From contig WTHO01000082.1 of NCBI GenBank assembly GCA_011523115.1, positions 1 through 8,383 on the forward strand: 8,383 nucleotides of DNA. Reading direction: 5' to 3'. Shown here piece by piece: positions 5,084 through 8,383 of this stretch. This DNA is from Halieaceae bacterium (GTDB lineage: Bacteria > Pseudomonadota > Gammaproteobacteria > Pseudomonadales > Halieaceae). The notes beneath the pieces are model-generated. The model was given only the letters and a program-made list of their open reading frames with translations, was not told the origin of the DNA and searched no databases. The number at the start of each line of letters is the position of its first letter. The stretch's first letter is position 1. The position numbers were made by a program, and so were the translations under genes.

Positions 5084-5982
5084 CGCAAGCTGAAGCCAAA
5101 AATCTGGTTGTCGCGATCTCATCCCGCGCGCTGTTCGATCTTGACGAGGCGCACTGCATCTACGAGAGGGACGGGTTGGAGGCTTACTCGGCTTATCAGA
5201 TCGAAAAAGAGGATGAGGCATTGAAGCCGGGCCAGGCTTTCCCGATGGTGAAGAAGCTACTGGCGCTGAACGCGCAATTGGCGGATCAGTTGCGGATCGA
5301 GGTCATTCTACTCTCACGAAACAGCGCAGATACCGGCTTGCGCGTGTTTAATTCGATTGAGCACTATGGGCTGGATATAACGCGGGCCGCGTTTTGTGGC
5401 GGGCAGCCGCCCTGGCGCTACATCGATGCATTTGGATGCCAGCTATTTCTCTCTGCCGAGGGGGGGGATGTCCGCGTTGCGCTCGATAATGGTGTGGCGG
5501 CGGCCACACTGGTATCTAAAGCCACCGCAGAGATCGATGACGGACAGCTCCGTTTCGCCTTTGATGGTGACGCCGTTTTATTTTCAGACGAGGCGGAGCA
5601 GGTTTTTAAGCGAGAAGGTTTGGACGCCTTTGCTGCCAGTGAGGATGCCGCGCGAAGACGCCCCTTGATGGGCGGCCCTTTCAAGAACTTTCTTGCCGCG
5701 CTTCAACGCTTGCAGCAGGCGCTTCCCGCCGAGAAATCCCCGATCCGGACGGCATTGGTCACCGCACGATCTGCACCGGCTCATGAACGCGTGATCAGAA
5801 CGCTCAGAGCTTGGGGGATTCGCATCGATGAGTCGATCTTCTTGGGGGGCCTCACCAAGACCGAGTTCTTGAAGGCCTACGGCGCAGATGTGTTTTTCGA
5901 TGACCAGCGGGCGCATTGCGAGGACGCGGGTGGGCATGTTCCAACGGGCCACGTGCCGCATGGCGTGGCCAACAGTGTTTAA
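5080..5982 (+). CDS. cytosolic 5'-nucleotidase (PF06189 family)
   Basis: A 300-aa HAD-like enzyme resembling eukaryotic cytosolic 5'-nucleotidase I, expected to remove phosphate from nucleoside monophosphates. The HAD motifs are visible: motif I FDGDAVLFSDEAE (D162 and D164), motif II VTARSAPAHER (227-237), and motif III K260 in LTKTEF with the acidic pair D274-D275 in VFFDDQ. The N-terminal block AISSRALFDLDEAHCIYERDG (12-32) and LLSRNSADTGLRVFNSI (77-93) are also characteristic of the family. ATG at 5080 shares its bases with the stop of the AGCS gene, implying coupling and a common mRNA. There is no signal peptide, so it acts in the cytosol. Why a nucleotidase should be tied to an amino-acid symporter is not obvious. 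Confidence 0.9.
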   Translation: MTQAEAKNLVVAISSRALFDLDEAHCIYERDGLEAYSAYQIEKEDEALKPGQAFPMVKKLLALNAQLADQLRIEVILLSRNSADTGLRVFNSIEHYGLDITRAAFCGGQPPWRYIDAFGCQLFLSAEGGDVRVALDNGVAAATLVSKATAEIDDGQLRFAFDGDAVLFSDEAEQVFKREGLDAFAASEDAARRRPLMGGPFKNFLAALQRLQQALPAEKSPIRTALVTARSAPAHERVIRTLRAWGIRIDESIFLGGLTKTEFLKAYGADVFFDDQRAHCEDAGGHVPTGHVPHGVANSV

Positions 5983-6088
5983 CGCTGATTATAAAAAAGC
6001 CTAATTTTTATTACTTTTTCTGGCAGATCCCCAAAAAGCGGAGTAGAGTTTTCACAAGTGCAACGCGTGGCGGGAGGAGAGTCCTGTC
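5983..6088 (+). promoter_or_regulatory. AT-rich leader region of cysB
   Basis: This 106-bp gap probably carries the cysB promoter. Its first 40 bases are strongly AT-rich, with TATAAA at 5990-5995. A weak hexamer pair TGGCAG (6021-6026) and TAGAGT (6044-6049) has 17-bp spacing. No single promoter stands out. A strong purine-rich ribosome-binding site GGGAGGAGAG (6072-6081) lies seven bases before the GTG start. CysB proteins often repress their own gene, so an operator may lie here, but CysB sites are too degenerate to call by eye. Confidence 0.3.
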
Positions 6089-7063
6089 GTGAAACTTCAG
6101 CAGCTACGTTACATCTGGGAAGTCGCCCATCACGACTTAAACGTGTCTGCCACGGCACAAAGTCTGTTCACGTCTCAGCCCGGTATCAGCAAGCAGATCC
6201 GTCTGCTCGAAGATGAGCTGGGTGTTGAAATCTTTGCACGTAGCGGCAAGCACTTGACCCACGTGACCCCGGCGGGAGAGGTCATTCTGGATCTCGCCGG
6301 CGAAATGCTGCGTAAGGCTGACTCTATCAAGCGTGTTGCCCAAGAGTTTTCAGACGAGACGGCGGGCACTTTATCTATCGCGACGACCCACACGCAGGCT
6401 CGCTACGTGTTGCCCGAGGTGATCAAGCGATTCATGGCGCAATATCCCGATGTATCGCTGGCGATGAAGCAGGGAACACCCCCACAGGTGGCGCAGATGG
6501 CCGCCGACGGTGAAGTGGACTTCGTGATTGCGACAGAGGCGCTGAATCAGTTTGCCAGCCTTATTACCCTGCCTTGCTATCGGTGGAATCGTTGCGTGGT
6601 GGTGCCCGAAGGTCATCCTTTGGCGAGTTTGAGTCACTGCTCTCTGGAGGCCATTGCGGAGCATCCTATTGTGACTTATACGACGGGTTTCACAGGTCGT
6701 TCCAAGTTAGATGAGGCCTTCAGCGACAGAGGTTTGATTCCCAGAGTCGTCTTCACCGCAGTAGACTCAGACGTCATCAAAACATACGTGCGTCTTGGTC
6801 TTGGTGTCGGCCTGATTGCCGGGATGGCCTACGACCCAGAGCTGGACGCCGATCTCATTAAAATTGATGTGTCGCACCTGTTTGCCAATTCAGTTACCAG
6901 TCTCGGGTTTCGCAAAGGGTCGTTTCTTCGCGGCTACATGCATGACTTTATCCACGAGCTCGCGCCGCATCTAGGCAAGGAATTGGTCCAGGAGGCGCTC
7001 TCTAGAGCAAAGCTAACGGATCGCATCGCGCTTTATGAGGGCATTGAACTGCCCGAGCATTGA
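6089..7063 (+). CDS. cysB: CysB, LysR-type regulator of cysteine biosynthesis
   Basis: A 324-aa LysR-family regulator, exactly the length of enterobacterial CysB. It activates sulfate uptake and reduction genes in response to N-acetylserine or O-acetylserine. The N-terminal winged helix-turn-helix contains SATAQSLFTSQPGISKQI (20-37) and LEDELGVEIFARSGKHL (40-56). The effector domain carries the family-specific TTHTQARY (99-106; T100, T102 and Q103), W166 and the FTGR motif (T202), all at the residue numbers known from the enteric protein, which separates it from generic LysR regulators. The start is GTG at 6089 (MKLQQLRYIW) with a strong GGAGGAG-type site seven bases upstream. Its last 31 bases overlap the convergent pabB. 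The desulfhydrase gene 2.5 kb upstream could be a target, but nothing here proves it. Confidence 0.96.
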   Translation: MKLQQLRYIWEVAHHDLNVSATAQSLFTSQPGISKQIRLLEDELGVEIFARSGKHLTHVTPAGEVILDLAGEMLRKADSIKRVAQEFSDETAGTLSIATTHTQARYVLPEVIKRFMAQYPDVSLAMKQGTPPQVAQMAADGEVDFVIATEALNQFASLITLPCYRWNRCVVVPEGHPLASLSHCSLEAIAEHPIVTYTTGFTGRSKLDEAFSDRGLIPRVVFTAVDSDVIKTYVRLGLGVGLIAGMAYDPELDADLIKIDVSHLFANSVTSLGFRKGSFLRGYMHDFIHELAPHLGKELVQEALSRAKLTDRIALYEGIELPEH

Positions 7064-8383
7064 CCCTTACTCGCGAGTGTTTCCATGATGGGGCCCACCT
7101 TGTCTAGCGTTTCCTGATGCTCGGATTCCCAAGAAGAACTTGCGGTAATGCCGCCTCCGCCCCAGCAATGCAGTGCCTTATCTCTCACCTCTAGTGTGCG
7201 AATAGCGATACTGCTTTGCAGCCAGTCCACATTGGCCATCACAAACAGTGACCCACAGTAGGCTCCCCTGGCATGTGACTCAAGTTCAGCGATGATCTCC
7301 ACCGCGCGCCTCTTGGGCGCGCCCGTGATTGAACCGCCAGGCGAGGAGGCGAGTAGCATTTGACCGGCCGTGACTCCAGGGGCGAGTTGACCCTCAACAG
7401 TGCTGACAAGGTGGTGAACGTTGCCGAAGCTGTGCAAGCCACAGAGCTCGGTGACCCTCACGGACCCAATTTCACAAAACTGTCCCAAATCATTTCGTAA
7501 AAGATCTGTGATCATGATGTTCTCGGCGCGATCTTTTTCAGAGGTCAATAATGCGTCTGCAAGACCCTTATCCTGTTCGGCATCGGCATGCCGGGGGGCA
7601 GTTCCCTTGATGGGCTGTGTTGTGACGAGGCCGTCCTGAATTTTCAAAAAACGCTCCGGCGACAGTGACAGGATGGCATGGTCTGGCGTTGGCCTCATGA
7701 ATCCTGAGAATCCGCCCGCCAAGCGTGAGCGCGTTGCGCGGTAAGCAGACCAGGGATCCCCCTCGAGTCTTGCCTCGAAGCGCTGCGCAAAATTCACCTG
7801 ATAACAATCTCCAGCGAGAATATAGTTTTGGATGGCTTTAATCGCTTCACGGTAGTCGTCTTGACTAATGGATGCGGTAAAGGGCGCCGTGAGGGAGTAG
7901 GGTGCTGGGTCGACGTTGGTATCTCCGGCCAGAGCCTCCAGCACAGTCAATCGCGTCTTCTCCGGACAGTTTGGGTGAATCAGTAATTCGGTTGTTTGGT
8001 TCTCCCGGTGTGAAACCAGCATCCAGTGGTAGATGCCGGCAGCGGATCGTGATGCCTCATGAGACTTTCTCATCAGCGCTCCCGCGGGCGCGTCATAGTC
8101 AAGGCACCCCACTGCAATACACCCTGTGAAGGTCCCTGAGGCATCAATCTTGTCATGCCCTGCAGAATTTGCCGCCAAATCGCGTTCAATGGCGGTCATC
8201 CATTCCGCAAGGTTTCCCGAATAACCATCGAGTCTGTGGGTCAGTGAGGGCAGTGCGGTCAGGAGCTCGATTTCAGCGCTACCTTCCTGTTCGCCACTGT
8301 CCAGATATGCGAAGCCACTGAGATGTGCGAACCGATCTGCCAAATGGGTCAGGGTCGGGGTGTACTCCAGAGTGATAACTGAG
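7033..8383 (-). CDS. pabB: PabB, aminodeoxychorismate synthase component I (5' end outside window)
   Basis: A chorismate-binding enzyme that, with the glutaminase PabA, converts chorismate to 4-amino-4-deoxychorismate for folate synthesis. Residues below are numbered from the TTG at 8343. An N-terminal LDSG motif (14-17) is followed by the chorismate-binding domain: SLSPERFL (226-233), PIKGTAPR (244-251, with the PabB-type active-site lysine K246), EKDRAENIMITDLLRNDLG (269-287), SPGGSITGAPKRRA (334-347), GAYCGS (360-365) and the GGGGIT block (395-400). PIKGT, rather than the Ala-containing version of TrpE/PabB relatives, supports PabB. The frame stays open through 8383, and the residues upstream of 8343 (ITLEYTPTLTHLADRF) look like authentic PabB N-terminus, so the true start lies beyond the edge. 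The last dozen residues extend past the usual family end and overlap cysB. Confidence 0.93.
   Translation of the reverse strand, partial: SVITLEYTPTLTHLADRFAHLSGFAYLDSGEQEGSAEIELLTALPSLTHRLDGYSGNLAEWMTAIERDLAANSAGHDKIDASGTFTGCIAVGCLDYDAPAGALMRKSHEASRSAAGIYHWMLVSHRENQTTELLIHPNCPEKTRLTVLEALAGDTNVDPAPYSLTAPFTASISQDDYREAIKAIQNYILAGDCYQVNFAQRFEARLEGDPWSAYRATRSRLAGGFSGFMRPTPDHAILSLSPERFLKIQDGLVTTQPIKGTAPRHADAEQDKGLADALLTSEKDRAENIMITDLLRNDLGQFCEIGSVRVTELCGLHSFGNVHHLVSTVEGQLAPGVTAGQMLLASSPGGSITGAPKRRAVEIIAELESHARGAYCGSLFVMANVDWLQSSIAIRTLEVRDKALHCWGGGGITASSSWESEHQETLDKVGPIMETLASKGQCSGSSMPS

Noticed and set aside
5991..6011. ATAAAAA / TTTTTAT inverted repeat as nucleotidase terminator
   Set aside because: The pairing is A/T only, with no GC stem, and is expected by chance in an AT-rich promoter region.
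1..8383. Mobile element, CRISPR, phage or defence island
   Set aside because: No transposase, integrase, direct-repeat array or defence protein was seen. Apart from the spacer, composition and content look like core chromosome.

Overview
This is an ordinary-looking chromosomal stretch from a gammaproteobacterium. The evidence is a CysB of the exact 324-residue type with its ligand residues in the canonical positions, a Crc/ExoIII-type nuclease, a YajC, a PabB and mid-50s %GC. A marine gammaproteobacterial lineage (for example OM60/NOR5-like) would fit, but that is an impression and not demonstrated here. No insertion sequence, CRISPR array, tRNA, rRNA or phage gene was seen.

Layout. Positions 1-418 hold no convincing protein gene. 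On the minus strand this stretch contains a compact transcription unit: a sigma70-like promoter (182-210), about 97 nt of structured RNA (175 down to 79) and an intrinsic terminator with a U6 tract. The predicted RNA has four GGA motifs, three of them in hairpin loops, including the loop of the terminator. That is the architecture of the CsrA/RsmA-sequestering sRNAs (CsrB/RsmX/Y/Z class), and it is the most interesting item in the window. Behind its promoter lies a strongly AT-rich block (241-300, 87% AT). Next come a minus-strand stand-alone formyltransferase (419-1219), a divergent control region, and plus-strand genes: exodeoxyribonuclease III (1364-2146), yajC (2242-2583), a PLP-dependent D-cysteine desulfhydrase-like enzyme overlapping the yajC end (2564-3598), an AGCS sodium:alanine/glycine symporter (3740-5083), a cytosolic 5'-nucleotidase fused to it by an ATGA overlap (5080-5982), and cysB (6089-7063). 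On the minus strand, pabB runs in from the right edge (8383 to 7033) and its last codons overlap the end of cysB.

How the genes relate. The symporter and nucleotidase are a coupled pair. yajC and the desulfhydrase gene are probably co-translated, although yajC normally sits with secD/secF. CysB (activator of cysteine/sulfate genes) lies within 2.5 kb of a cysteine-degrading enzyme, which suggests but does not prove a sulfur-related link. The other genes (DNA repair nuclease, folate-pathway PabB, formyltransferase) look like unrelated housekeeping neighbours.
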